From NCBI GenBank assembly GCA_040954595.2, contig CM082581.2:8060001-8124000 (forward strand): 64,000 nt of DNA, written 5' to 3'. This document shows, piece by piece, positions 12,211 through 25,200 of this stretch (position 1 is its first letter; every line of letters starts with the position of its first letter). The translations under genes were made by a program, and so were the position numbers. The stretch is from Balanoglossus misakiensis. Taxonomy: Eukaryota; Hemichordata. The notes beneath the pieces were generated by a model that saw only the letters and a list, made by a program, of their open reading frames with translations, did no database searches and had not been told where the DNA came from.

Positions 12211-15200
12211 AAAGTAGTTCGACGCCGGCGTCTTCATCACCAACGAATTACACATAGATTTCTGTTTAAAAAAATCAGGGTACCCAATATAGACATTGTA
12301 GATGCATCTCTGCGTGCACACGCGCGTCACTGTGTATCTTTGTGTTTGTGTGTGTATCCGCTGTATGTTTGTAAAGCACTCGATATGCTATTAATCACTC
12401 CAAGGGAAATAGAAGATTTGGAGAAGTGTTTTAATATGCAAATACATTTACATGTCTGCAATCAATTTACACACTTGTCCCATGCGTTTTGACGAGACCA
12501 AGCCGTTTGACAGGTATTCACCCTGACTTTGTCACGAACAGTTTTGAGCATAAAATCCCGAAAGCGGGACCACTGTATCTCAAATTATATGCAGAGTACC
12601 CCGGATGTTCTTGACCTCTACTTTTTTCTGTGGAATGAACGTCGTTAAATCAATTAATGACCACTTAGAAGTTATTTTCAAGCCACGGAAAATCTATCAG
12701 GCTCACATCTTGTCATTCAGATGACGCGGAATGAAGGGGTAAAGTGATCGTTTAGGGGAATTTGGATCAGGGTCATCCTTACTCAGCATGGTTTTCAAAA
12801 TTCTTTGTCATGCGCCATCGAGTCACAAATCACTGCCACTTTTGTCCGAACCAAGTGCAGTTCGGTCATCGATGCATCCACAAGTCTTTTTGGGGGTCGT
12901 TGATTTTTGGAAGTGTTTCGCCAAGTTAAATTTTGTAAACATGGCGAATGAGGTGGCGGAATCGACGGGGAGTGCAAGTCTGTTGGTCCATGGGGGAGGG
13001 GGATGGTGTCCACGGTTCTTCCGTGCGTAAACGTTTCCCGCAACGACCCGTTATCCATGTGGTTGTGTGGTCACATGATACAGGCGTGTGACAGCACTAA
13101 TTCAGATCGAGAAATTTGAGGTGTGAAGGATTGCATTTTTCCATTGTGCTGTTTAATCACATTTGGATTCGCACATATTACGATCAGTTTCGTCGCGTTA
13201 ACAGGTCTCTGGGAAAAGATAGTGTTCGTTTGTGAGTGGCGGTGATCGGACTTAGGGTGGACCGCCATCATCTCACAGTCCTTTACATGAATCGATACTG
13301 AAAGATTGTAATCTACCCAGCAATTACGCCTAAGTGAATCTGACGGGTCTAATAGGGGGACGTGGGAACCTTTCTCAGAACCCTTGAAAGAACCGGCGTG
13401 AGGCAAATACCGCGTCCTGGCCAAGAGACGAAAGAGTTTCTTCAAAGTAGCATTAACACCACGAACTGTGAAAGCAGGCGAAGGCGTAAAAAGAGTGCTC
13501 CAACCGTTCCATTGTTGGCCGATTGGTCGCAATTATACACTCATTGTCTTACGGTGGCCACGACAAAGGGACGTTAACGGGCATCTTGTTTTTTTAATCG
13601 CCAGAATTGAAAGTGTGTGTACAGAAAAAAATGCGGGTGCGACCCCCTCCCTCCTCTTTAAACTTTAAACTTAAAACCCAAAGTAAACATTCCCACTCTT
13701 TTTTTATGGCAGTTTTGTCCCACATCAAGTTTGCCTTCGGCGGAGGGCAGTTGTTGTTGAAGATCCACGTTTTATCCCTTCAAAGGATGGGGATTGTCTT
13801 TTGGAAGATATTTACTCATTTGAAACTCGAGGAAAAGGTATACTTGTCTGTCACATGCTTTAAAAGATTAGCGGGAGATCGCGACTCACTATAAGATTGA
13901 TATAGGTTTATTTTTTCTTTATCCATGTTGTCGACTTTTGTGACTTTTTGATGACAAGACACCGTGGTCCCTGGCCTGACTTTAGATGCGGCTGATAGAG
14001 TGTGGGTGTGAAGAAACACCAAACAGAATCAGCGGGTCTTCACACAACAACGTTACCGCAGCAAAAAGATTTCGGCCCCGGAGGTGTGAAACAACGGCGG
14101 TAATTACAGGCTTCAATGTCCACGGCGATGGGGCACAGAATAGCCTGCGCAGCCTTAAAACAAAAGGTGTCAAACACCTGTTGAAGATCCGGGCGAAATC
14201 CCTGTGAACAGTTTGCAAAAGTCCCCCGCTGCTCAATTGTCACCTGGGCCTCCGCGGCTGAATGGGACCAACACCCAACAATCAAGCGAAAGTGGGGTCT
14301 GCTTGTGTTGTGGCCGGGTAATTAACGGCAATTAAGAAGGCCCCAGCACCCGAGCCCTAAACAATTTATCGTTGTTGTTTTGTTTGCGGTTTGGGTCAAC
14401 TACGATTTTCAGGAAGACTGCACCTCTGTGCCCGGTGTTTGTCAGCAACTCTAATTGGACAAAGTGAAGAACTTCGGAGGATGGCGGGGATGCCGGCCGT
14501 TGTTTGACCGTCTCGATTGGCCGTGTCACCCAAAATGCTCCCTGCAAGAGTAACACAATCCACGTCGATTGTGTGGCAACTACTTCAGAGTTGAAGCTCC
14601 CTCTTTCCACCTTTTTGAACCAGGCATGACAATACCTCCTAAAAACCTCCACGGCCGCTCTTAGTCTTTGTTCGGTTTGATTGACAGCCCCCAAAATGTA
14701 AATTCCCTGCATCCTGGTTGAAGTCAGTCCGAGCTGTGTCGATAAGTCAAAGATAAAGCTTCTGTTGGGACAAAGGGGGAATTTTCGCATCCAGCTTCGC
14801 TAAGCTAACAATTGGTGTATACTTGAGCTGTCTTTCCCGCCCAAAATAACCCCTCTCTTTTGCCCCTTTCTAAAAATGACAAGGAGCTGTATTTTGACGA
14901 GCATGGATTCAATAATGGCACCATACTCCACACTTCTGGTACATTTTCCCCGTAACTCTGCCACCGTGTTTCACGACACAGGGCACTTAAATCCTGCAAA
15001 ACACAACCCATGGTGTATACCAGTAATTGACTTCAATTTCCCGGTCTCCGAATTGCCACAGCCCCTTCACGATGGCGCGTCTGTCTGGTCCACGAGGCAG
15101 GGGAGAGTACGACAGGTGGGCCCGGGAATAAGCCTTACCCGTCAAATTTCACGGTGGGCTTAACTGTCGCATAATTGGGGCATTTTGGCCTTTCACTGGG

Positions 15201-17989
15201 CGTGCCAAATTTGCACTGGGCAGACGCGGACTGAGCGAGGATCGGGTTGTACATTGTACTATTTATTTTATCTTGGCAATGGGGTCTAGACACTATTGAA
15301 ATCTTTTCATTGCTAATGCGTGATCTGATGCAATTTTGAAATCGAGTTTATCGCTTTTTTCTTCTTCTTTTTGCGATTATCACTTATCACGCGTTGTTTT
15401 TGAGTTAATAGTTTTATCACCTTTGCTGAGAAGTCGTTCGGATATCATGGTAATCACTTCCTACAGGGTCTTTTCGAAGGTTACAGTCAAATTAAGTCGT
15501 ATGGTACGTAGGTCGTAGTCTTACACTATACTGGTACTGTTCACTGCTTGCTGCATACATTTCTAGCATTTACAGGCAAAAAAAAACTAAAATTTTGCGC
15601 ACCTATCGCTGCGAATTCTGCCTTTTCCGTGGACGACGGGTCTAACCATGCAGTAATTGCACACACACGCGCAATCTATCGCCTTATACGACAACTATGT
15701 AGTTTGTGGAGCACAACAATAACACGGCAATCGGCGCAATAATTGCTGATTGCGGCAACAAAAACTTCTCATTTCGAAGTTGTCATGTATCAATGCACCT
15801 CGTTAGCGTGTTATTTATTCGCTTAGGAAGTAGTCGGTGCCCCGTGGTTTCATTCACAATTTTATCAATGGCCACCACGCGGGATGCTTTTGGGAAAGGT
15901 GTTAGCTTACGGTAGCTAATTGCTATATTCGGTAGATTGGTGGGCCGGGGTGTTAGATAAACCAACTGCGCAGTTGTCTATGATACGCTAGTTAATATTT
16001 ACTGTACGTATATACATTCATGCAAACCCTGCGACATTCTTTTCTCTTAACTTTTGGACTTGTTCCGAACTACACGCTTGTTCTTCTCTGGTGCCGAGTT
16101 CAGAATACAGAACACTTTGGTCGAAAGAACCCTTGCCAAATGAACGACCAGCTGCTCTAAACACGACATTAACACCCTTTCACTTGCTTTGGCAAGCGAC
16201 AGTCCGCCACCAGCGGCCGTGCGGCGGCGTTCCACCAGCGTGGTTCCACCATCGCGAGGCTTTGATTTTAAGAGAAATGGGAAAATGAACAGAGTTCAAG
16301 TGTAAACATAGTGTAATTTCGCTGTTCCAGCGTTTGTAAATCGGGCAAGCTATGTATAGTATTCAAGTTTGCTCGCTCAACCATAGACAGTGGCTGAACA
16401 TGCGAGTGAAACAATGACCACACCCTTCAATGAGAACAGCGCCCCCATTCTGACATCTACGTTTGCTTGTCGAGAGGTCGACAGTGGCATAATTCGTGGA
16501 GGCCTCAAAAAGTGTTGAGACCAAGGAGCAGAGAGAAGTGCATGATTCCTGACTGATGAAACAAAAACAGTCATCTTGAAATGCATTAAACCAGACAGGT
16601 CACTCACGCAGACGCATGTGATTCTTAAACTTATACAAAACGTATTTTAAAAGTATATAGCTATTCACGCGCACTGACAATACACCAGAACTTGAATGTG
16701 TCTCTGACATACTGCCCATCTCTGTCTTTGGTGATTTGTCAAAGGGCTCTTCTGAAATTGAGCGTCGGGTACTTGGCAAAAGCGAACATAAAGACCTGTC
16801 ATTAAGTTACAATTGGCGGACAAGGAAAGAACTACCTAGCACCTTGCTCGACTTCAATTGACGAATAACAACCTATATACGACATTAAAATGCCGCTTGT
16901 TGAATTCTTCTTCTTTTTCCCCTTCAACAGTTCGAGTGGGATCCCCAACGAGACAAAAAAGTCGCCTTTGAAGAACTGCGTTAATGATCTGCTCCCACGA
17001 CGAATAAAAAAGTCTCGTCGGCACCCAAGCTTGAAAACGTCTCCTTTCAGGTTTAACGCAGCTTTCAAGCGAAAGTAAGTCCCACCGAAGCAAAAGAATC
17101 GGACGCGCATTGTGTTGCGGCAGCAGTCTGGAAAAGGCCTCTGTCACTACACGCAGACAAAAAATTCGAGGATTGCAAAGTCAATCTGTAGACATGACTT
17201 TTAAGCAGCGATGGAATGATGTAACTGACTCTCAGTGCTCTCGTATGCTTACACTTTCTGACCACGATTTGTCGACTGCGCGTCACTTTGTGATATCGCG
17301 ACCACTTCTCGCCAAGACCAGAGCCCCGCCAACCGTTCTAGAACTGCCGATTTAAACAACTATGGACGTCATCGGTGTATTAGATACCCTATAACCACGT
17401 GCCTCCAGACCGAAGTTTTAAGACTCTTACATTATGGTTATTGTGTGGAGGTTTTCTTTGTATTCACAGAGATCTCCCCTTTTGTCAGGTTAAAATACCC
17501 CATCTCCAAATTTTACACTAAGACACCATTTACCTGTAGGTTTTCGTGTGTGTTTTTTCTTGTCAGAATCGACTTAGGAAGTGTTCAGGATGCACGTTGC
17601 GGATTGGTTTTCTTACTTAGCCCATTGGAGATAAATATTTACTTTGCGTGTAAAAAGGGTGATTGGTCTTGTTTTGAAATTAATCGCTACCTAGTCAGCG
17701 AGAAAACTCCTTTTCTTCTGTACAAGTTTTAATCGTTCGTATAATTAGTCGCACAGGACAGAATGGAAGCTATATCCGGGACTTTTAAGCGACCCACACA
17801 AAGTTGACAGTATTTAATCCCAAATTATGCCAAAACTTGGGTGATTGAACCCGCACCAAGACGCGACTGAATGTAATCGCGGTTTGATTGACAAGTGTGA
17901 AATTTCTGTTGTCTTTTCCCACCCTTCATGATTCGCTTTACACCGTTATGACCGAAAAAGATGTTAATGATAATAACGACTAGAAAATT

Positions 17990-19200
17990 AAAGCTGCAAG
18001 CAGCGTTGGCGGGGCACAAGCGGTTCCCGTGGTGACCAGCAAATGCCACGGCTGTATCTGCTGGGGATACCAATATATGGGAAAGTAGGTCAAAGGACAC
18101 CTGAGGTCACCCCAAATTTGGCCAAAAAAAATTGGACCCCATACTAGTCTAGATCCAACAAAAAACCAGACCCCTAGCTCTATTGGTTCGCCTGCAATTA
18201 GATATGCATATAATTAATGAGGTCTTGTGTAAGACTCCATTATGTGCTCAATCCCCATAAAAGCCAGGGCTCTAACTGCTCTGGATGCTGAGATATGGGA
18301 AAGTAGATCAAAGGTCACCCAAGGTCACCCAAAATTAGGGCATAAAATTTTGATCCCAGAGTGGGCCATGTCCAACCAATACCAGACCTCTAGCCCTATT
18401 GGGTAGCATGGAATTAGATATGCAGAAAAATGATGTTTCAGAAATAGGTCAAAGGTCATTGTCAAAATTACCAAAATATTTGTGTCATGTTCTGGCAGCA
18501 TTGGTACCCATGTCCACAAAATTCATGACTGTGGTGCTTTGACAAGAGGAGGTATGGGGAATATGCATATATAATTATTTGTTTTAAAACTGGGTCAAAG
18601 GTCATGTGAAAATTGCCCCGAAAAATTGTGACAACTTCCGGTCATATGATGACTCATATCCAAAAAAAGAATTTCCATGCTGTCAACATTTTGGCTACAA
18701 AACGGAATTATCACTTTTCAATGGTTTTCCGAAAATCCAACATGGCCGCCATAATGATCGACCAATCACATTGCGCTTCGCAAACTTGATAGACATAGGT
18801 TAGGTGACCACATATCCCAAATCCCGAGACTCGGTAACCGCTGGTTCTGGAGAAGAAGATTTTTAAAGTTATAAGTAGTTTTTCAGAAAAACAATTGTAG
18901 CAAAAAACCTTTATGTATGACGTCATGATTTTATGGGGTAAAATGATGGACATAAGGTAGGCTACCTGCACACCAAATTTGAACTCGATCGGCCCAGTGG
19001 TTTTTGAGAAGGACTCATTTAATGATTTTCAGGAAATCCAATATGGCCGCCAGGTCACGTGACTAATTAAATATTCACGAGCCACTGCACGTCTACTCAT
19101 TGGCCCCTACCACCCTACCAAGTTTCAGCCCCCTAGGTGCTGCGGTTTTCCAGATCTACCTGGCCGATTATTTGCAGAAGAAGAATAATAATAAAGAATT
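17990..19200 (+). repeat. Nested element body 1 (GGCACAAGC type head)
   Basis: The head reads GCTGCAAGCAGCGTTGGCGG followed by GGCACAAGCGG. The body has internal subrepeats built on GGTCAAAGGTCA, TCCATGTCCAACAAAAACC and TTAGATATGCA, then a second half with CCAATATGGCCGCC and TTCGCAAACTTGATAGACAT. It ends in GAAGAAGAATAATAATAAAG. Its head matches the last of the three tail hairpins (22164-22200), not the first. Confidence 0.7.
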
Positions 19201-20612
19201 AAAGCTGCAAGCAGCATTGTCCGGGCCCAAGCTCTATTATCTGATCAGATTATTAGATATGCACATAATTAATGAGTAGAAACATAATGCTGTGTTTTAT
19301 CCCAAGAAATATCAAGGTTATATCTATGTTTGGTGCTGATATAGTGTTAAGTAGGTCAAAGGTCAAGTAAGGTCACCCAAAATTTGGGCAGAAAATGTTG
19401 ACCCATAGTGGTCCATGTCCAACAAAAACCAGACCTCTAGCCCTTTTGGTTAGCCCGGAATTAGGTATGCACATAAATAATGAGTTAAGCAGGTGTCACA
19501 GGTGACCCAAAACTTTGGCTTTTCATTATGGCCCCATACCTTCAAACGCCAAGGCTGTATCTGCTGTGGATGTCGAGATATGCAAAAGTAGGTCAAAGGT
19601 CACCCGAGGTCACCCAAAATTTGGGCAAAAATTTTCGACCCAATACTGGTCCATGTCCAACAGAAACCAAACCTCTAGGTCTATTGGTTCATCTGTAATT
19701 AGGTATGCACATATTTAATGAGGTCAGCAGAGGTCAAAGGGGTCATGAAAAGTAGCGAAATTTTTTGATCACATACAAATCCACATACATCAAAAACCAA
19801 AATCATAGCCCTATAGGTTAGCCTGTAATTAGATATGCAGTAAAAAATGATGTGTCAAAAGTAGGTCAAAGGTCATTGCCAAAATTACCAAAATATTTGG
19901 GGTAGGTCCTGGCAGGGATGGTACCAATGTGCACAAAAATCAGAACTCTGGTACATTTAGAACACGTAGTATGAGCTATATATGCATATATGCAGGTTCT
20001 TAAAAAAGTAGGTCAAAGGTCATGTGAAAATTTCCAAAATATTTGCAACATATTCTAGTCATATCACGACTCATATCCATAAAAAGAATTTGTATGCTAT
20101 CTATTTTTAGACTAGAAAAATGATTTCTTAATTTTCGCTGGTTTTTACAAAATCCAATATGGCCGCCATAATCTTCGACCAATCACAACGCTCTTCGCAA
20201 ACTTGATAGACATCAGTTAGGTGATGTCATACCCTAAATCCCATGACTCGGTTATTGCCGGTTCTGGAGAAGAAGATTTTTGAAGATTTTACTGTACTTT
20301 TTCGAAAATCCAATATGGCGGCCAAAGTCACGTGACCGCTCAGGATTTTATTGTCAAACTTTGAAGGGCAGAGGACATGTGTACCATACACCAAATTTGA
20401 ACTTGATTGGCCCTGTGGTTTTTGAGAAGAAGCCATTTAAAGATTTTCAGAAAATCCAATATGGCCGCCAGGTCATGTGACTAATTAAATATTCACAAGC
20501 CACTGCACATCTACTCATTGACCTTGACCACTGTAGCAAGTTTGAGAAGTGTACCTGTAGCCGTTTCAGAGATCTAGGAGAGCAAAGATTGACATAAGAA
20601 TAAAGAAAGATT
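19201..20612 (+). repeat. Nested element body 2 (GGGCCCAAGC type head)
   Basis: The head is GCTGCAAGCAGCATTG followed by CCGGGCCCAAGC. It is very similar to body 3 over the first 500 bp or so and shares the same order of subrepeats. It ends TTGACATAAGAATAAAGAAAG. Short random ORFs are present but none is shared convincingly between copies. Confidence 0.7.
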
Positions 20613-22040
20613 AAAGCTGCAAGCAGCATTGTCCGGGCCCAAGCTCTATTATCTGATCAGATTATTAGATATGCACATAATTAATGAGTAGAAACATAAT
20701 GCTGTGTTTTATCCCATGAAATATCAAGGTTATATCTATGCTTGGTGTTGATATAGTGTTAAGTAGGTCAAAGGTTACCCAGAGATCACCAACAATTTGG
20801 GCAGAAAATTGTGACCCATAGTGGTCCATGTCCAACAAAAACCAGATCTCTAGCCCTTTTGGTTAGCCCAGAATTAGGTATACACATAAATAATGAGTTA
20901 AGCAGGTGTCACAGGTGACCCAAAACTTTGGCTTTTCATTATGGCCCCATACCTCCAAACGCCAAGGCTGTATCTGCTGTGGATGTCAAGATATGCAAAA
21001 GTAGGTCAAAGGTCACCCGAGGTCACCCAACATTTGGGCAAAATAGTTTTACCCCATACTGGTCCATGTATAACAAAAACAAAACCTCTAGGTCTATTGG
21101 TTCACCTGTAATTAGGTATGTGCATATTTAATGAGGTCAGCAGAGGTCAAAGGGGTCATGAAAAGTAGCAACATTTTTTGATCACATACAAATCCACATA
21201 CATCAAAAACCAAACTTATAGCCCTATTGGTTAGCCTGGAATTAGATATGCAGAAAAATGATGCGTCAAAAGTAGGTCAAAGGTCATTGCCAAAATTACC
21301 AAAATATTTATAGCTTATTCTTGGCATATGATGATTCATATCCATAAAAAGAATTTCTGTGCTATCAATTTTTAGGCTAGAAAGGGAATTTTTTCTTTTT
21401 AATCGTTTTTCACAAAATCCAATATGGCCACCATAATCTTCGACCAATCACAATCCCCTTCGCAAACTTGTTAGACATCTGTTTAATGACCACACACACC
21501 AAATCTTGTGACTCGGTTATCGCCGGTTCTTGAGAAGAAGATTTTAGAAATTTTACTAGGGTTTTTCGAAAATCCAATATGGCCACCGTAATCTTCGACC
21601 AATCATAATGATCTTCGCAAACTTGATAGACATAAGTTAGGTGACCACATACCCTAAACCCCGTGTCTTGGTTTTCACTGGTTCTGGAGAAGAAGATTTT
21701 TAAAATTTAAGCCAGATTTCAGAAAAAAAATTGTAGCAAAAAACTGCAACTTTGTCAGCATAATTTCTAATTACAAAAATGATGGGCAGAAGGTAGTCTA
21801 CCAGCTTGCCAAATTTGAAGTCGATCTGACTTGTAGTTTCTGAGATCTGAGATTTGCATTTTTTCAGAAAATCCAAGATGGCCGCCAGGTCACGTGACTA
21901 ATTAAAAATTCAAGGGTTCAATGCACGACTACTCATTGACCTTGACCACTGTAGCAAGTTTCAGAAGTGTACCTGCAGCGGTGTCTGAGATCTCGTGGGT
22001 CAAAGAATTGACACAAGAATAAAGAAAGAAAGAAAGTAAA
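20613..22040 (+). repeat. Nested element body 3 (GGGCCCAAGC type head)
   Basis: The head is identical to that of body 2. The body has the same subrepeats, with an additional copy of the CCAATATGGCC/CTTCGACCAATCA module. It ends GACACAAGAATAAAG followed by GAAA repeats and then runs into the first tail hairpin. It would be the youngest insertion if the nesting model is right. Confidence 0.7.
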
Positions 22041-22200
22041 ATTCCAACGAAACCAATACGGGCCCAAGCCTGGCTTGGCTTGGGCCCGTAAAAAACTCCA
22101 ACGAAACCAATACGGGCCCAAGCCTGGCTTGGCTTGGGCCCGTAAAAATTCCAACAATACCAATGGGGGCACAAGCCGCCTGAGGGCGCTTGTGCCCCCA
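22041..22200. repeat. Three consecutive tail hairpins of the nested elements
   Basis: Hairpins 1 (22058-22089) and 2 (22112-22143) are identical: a 13-bp stem ACGGGCCCAAGCC with a six-base loop. Hairpin 3 (22164-22200) has the stem TGGGGGCACAAGC with an 11-base centre. Each is preceded by a CCAAC-containing leader. The stems are perfect and would be very stable as single strands, like the 3' hairpins of rolling-circle or other hairpin-dependent elements. Confidence 0.85.
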
Positions 22201-25200
22201 ATTACTCAGGCCAAATAGATTGGTATTAACATCCCCCATTCAGCTTCTAAACAGAATGATCACAAGTTGTACCGTCAACATAACTCCATTAACAAACATT
22301 CACAGTTTTTTTTTTACCGCAGCAAATCAAAATTCTGACGCCATGGCATTTTCAGTGTATCTATACTCGATTAAACAAACAATAAACTTGAATAACAGTC
22401 ACTCAGAAATACATATTCCGCAGAATCCGCGCGCGCTCACCGGCATATACCCGGCTGTGGGGAGCCCTAATTAGGTACAATTTCAGGCAATTGGGCATTT
22501 AAATACTATTTTGTTGCAGGAAAATCGCCGTGATCAGCCGCCTATTGGAAACAATCCCGTTTGATTAATGTATCTTGAAAGCTGAGGAAAATACCGCTTT
22601 GACTGCACAATGTGGCAATTATCCTGAATGCAACCGCTGCTTATTTCTGCCGGTGTAATTTTAAAGTAGCGTTTTGCCATTCCAAAAAGTCCCACGACTC
22701 GCGCTAAATATCCCCCATTCACGGCGTTACTTCGTTTCGCCAGTCAGAAAGAGCAGTCAAGCTGCGTAGTTAACAAGATGGCAGAAAAAAAACAGCAGTC
22801 AATTTGTCATCTTTTTTTATGACGGGGGATTGTACTCTCAATTTAGTTGTGATTGTGCACGCAGCGTGGCTTGTTGGGAGAAATCCGTACAATCACCTTT
22901 TCCCTCTGCTTTCTTGGTTGGTCTGCAAACGAAGTGTAATTGCCCGGGTTGATTAGATATTTGACGCGTCATAATAAATTGTGACATTTTGACGAGCCAG
23001 ATATGACTTGTCATTATTTTTTTCGGTGGTTGTGCTCATGGAAGTCGGCAGTAAACCCGATTCTTTTGCCAATTAAGAGAGTATTCGTGAAGTATACAAA
23101 CAGTTTTGTTGGTGCGAAGACGGGTCCATCCGATCAGAATGGCTGTTGATGACCTAGCAGACGCGTATTTTCAGAAAGTTATCTGACATCGCTTCGTGCC
23201 CACCACACGTTTTCCAAAGACGTAACTGTGAACGCTCATAATTTTTTTCCTGGGGCTACTTTTCATACCACGAAGTTTGTCAAAGAAAAATATCGAAATC
23301 CAAGTGTGAAAGTCTTGAAAGCTATATACACCAAATCTGCCAACTCTTAGCAAACTGCGTCGAGGGTGGGCATATTCACTGTAAGATATTTTAGCTCAGC
23401 ATTCCGCGCTAACTTCCTTGATAAGAAATCAAGGTCCGTTCTTTAAGTTTAAAAATTCAAATATACAGTCTTACGAAAACACTCTTACTTCGCTGCACAT
23501 AAACACAGTTCTCCGATAATTATCGGCTTGGCTTTTTCTCTCTGCCCGCTTCACCTTTTATGCTTTTCCTGAAAGGAATTTTCCTCCAAACAACTGTATT
23601 TTATCCACTCGGACAGGCACGGTGAAAGTGTTGCCTTGGCAACACCACACGTGATGAGCCGCGATTGTTGTCGCCGCGAAGTCGAACAATCTCCCTCCGC
23701 AGAGGCGGAAAATACTCGGGCAAAACCGAACTGAGCTCTGAAAGCTCCGCAAATTCCCCTGATCGGATATAGATGGAGTCCTTCAAGCAGTCACTGAAGG
23801 GATTTCTCCGCTCCCCTTTCTTGCGTCTGCATAGATTATTGTTTTGCTTGATGAATGGCCATTGAGACCCCGCTTCTCAGTCCTGTTAAGTGCGATCGAC
23901 ACCCTCTCAATGGGGGTAATTAAGTACACTGCCAACAACAGAGCCCCCCAAAAGAACCCTCCGCGTTCAGCTTTCCCCGGGTTACAGCAAATAACCCCCC
24001 TAATTAACAAAGTGTTCTCCATGCAGCCCTTTGTTTAACTACAAACTTTTTTAGGGGTTAGCGCGAGCTGAAACTATAGCGCTTCGCAATCAAGGGCCCA
24101 TTGTTGGCCAGGTTGAACTTAACACGACGGATTAACGGAGAGTTGTGGCCTTTACAAAGTCTCCTCACAGGAAGAAAGGTGGGCATAAAAGAGATGGATA
24201 GACTTACACTTTGGGGCAATTTGAAGACAAATACGGCAACTTGTTGACAAATTAGACGCCCTGCAGCAAAACAATCCCTCTGTCTGTCTCTCCCTGTTTA
24301 TGTCTGAATGTATCTCCACTACTATCTGCATCTTTTCATCTTTCCTGGCCTGTCTCATTCCCAACACCGTTTCTCCGTCCCCTGTCAACACAACAGAAAG
24401 ACAGAAGAAATAATTAAGAATTCGACCGAGAGCGAAGTAATGATATGTTATTTCCATCTTTAGGTTAAAAAATCGCACACATTGTATAGATGCCTTCAAG
24501 TTTCGGATCTGGAACGATGGGATCTTACAAGTGTCTGATTGGACAGATTTTTCTTGATCGTCAACATTTTCTCATTGCCCCCCCCCCCCTGACACTCCAC
24601 TCCCACCAACCCACCAACTGCAATCTGTTTCCATGCCTACTCGTCTATTGTCAACCTGTCTTGCCCCCGAGGGAATAAAAACAATTCTCACTGGACAGGC
24701 AACCGAGGACTGGAACTTAAACTACCCACCAAACTTATTTTTCCTGAAGGAAGAGGCAATGGTCGCGGAAAGAGAACAAATAAACAATAACACAAAAACG
24801 ACCAGAGAGGATGCATGAGCGATCGTATTGTCAATTTTAACTAACAGCCGTAACATGGATTAAAACAACGCGAAAAGCTGGGAAGAATTTAAGACTTTAT
24901 CCGCTGTGAGGCTTTCAATGGATAAGAAAAGGGATCGGATTCCTGTTCAAATTCTTTGTGCTGATTGACAACAATTATTGTTAGGTTTACATTCATTTAT
25001 TTTATCTAACCGCCGTAAATTTTTAAGTGGCAAAACATTTATTTCACGAGGGGGCTCCATTTCAAGAGTTTGCACACTTTTCGCTCTCAAGTGGTGTTTC
25101 TGTGTTGTCGGATGAAGAACTTCTGCCAGATCAGCCGAAGGGACCGAGGAAAGGAGAGAAAATCGGCCGCTCTACGGTGACGTTTGTTTGTTTTGCTTTG

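Larger units (their letters stand above)
8578..17985. other. Non-coding stretch with SINE fragments and possible regulatory islands
   Basis: No exon was recognised. High-complexity sequence at about 13980-14790 has homeodomain cores (TAATTA at 14319-14324, CAATTA at 14329-14334). The open frames here have no recognisable domains and often overlap on both strands. Confidence 0.5.
17986..22203 (+). mobile_element. Stack of three nested hairpin-tailed repeat elements
   Basis: Three related bodies each begin AAAGCTGCAAGCAGC, at 17990, 19201 and 20613 (about 1211, 1412 and 1428 bp). The first two end in an AATAA/GAA-rich tract directly followed by the next head. After the third body come three tails in a row, each a (A)nTYCCAAC-RAWACCAAT motif plus a strong hairpin (22041-22200). 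AATT borders the whole stack at 17986-17989 and 22200-22203, possibly a target duplication. There is no convincing transposase ORF, so the copies are non-autonomous. The GCTGCAAGCAGC head resembles a repeat I recall as abundant in teleost genomes; that is from memory and needs a database search. Confidence 0.72.

Noticed and set aside
17986-22203. CRISPR-like or simple satellite array
   Set aside because: Units are long, unequal and hairpin-tailed, with unique order of heads and tails; the host is an animal.
21929-22239. Overlapping minus frames with GPSQARLGP-type repeats
   Set aside because: They are translations of the two identical tail hairpins and their leaders, open in all frames.
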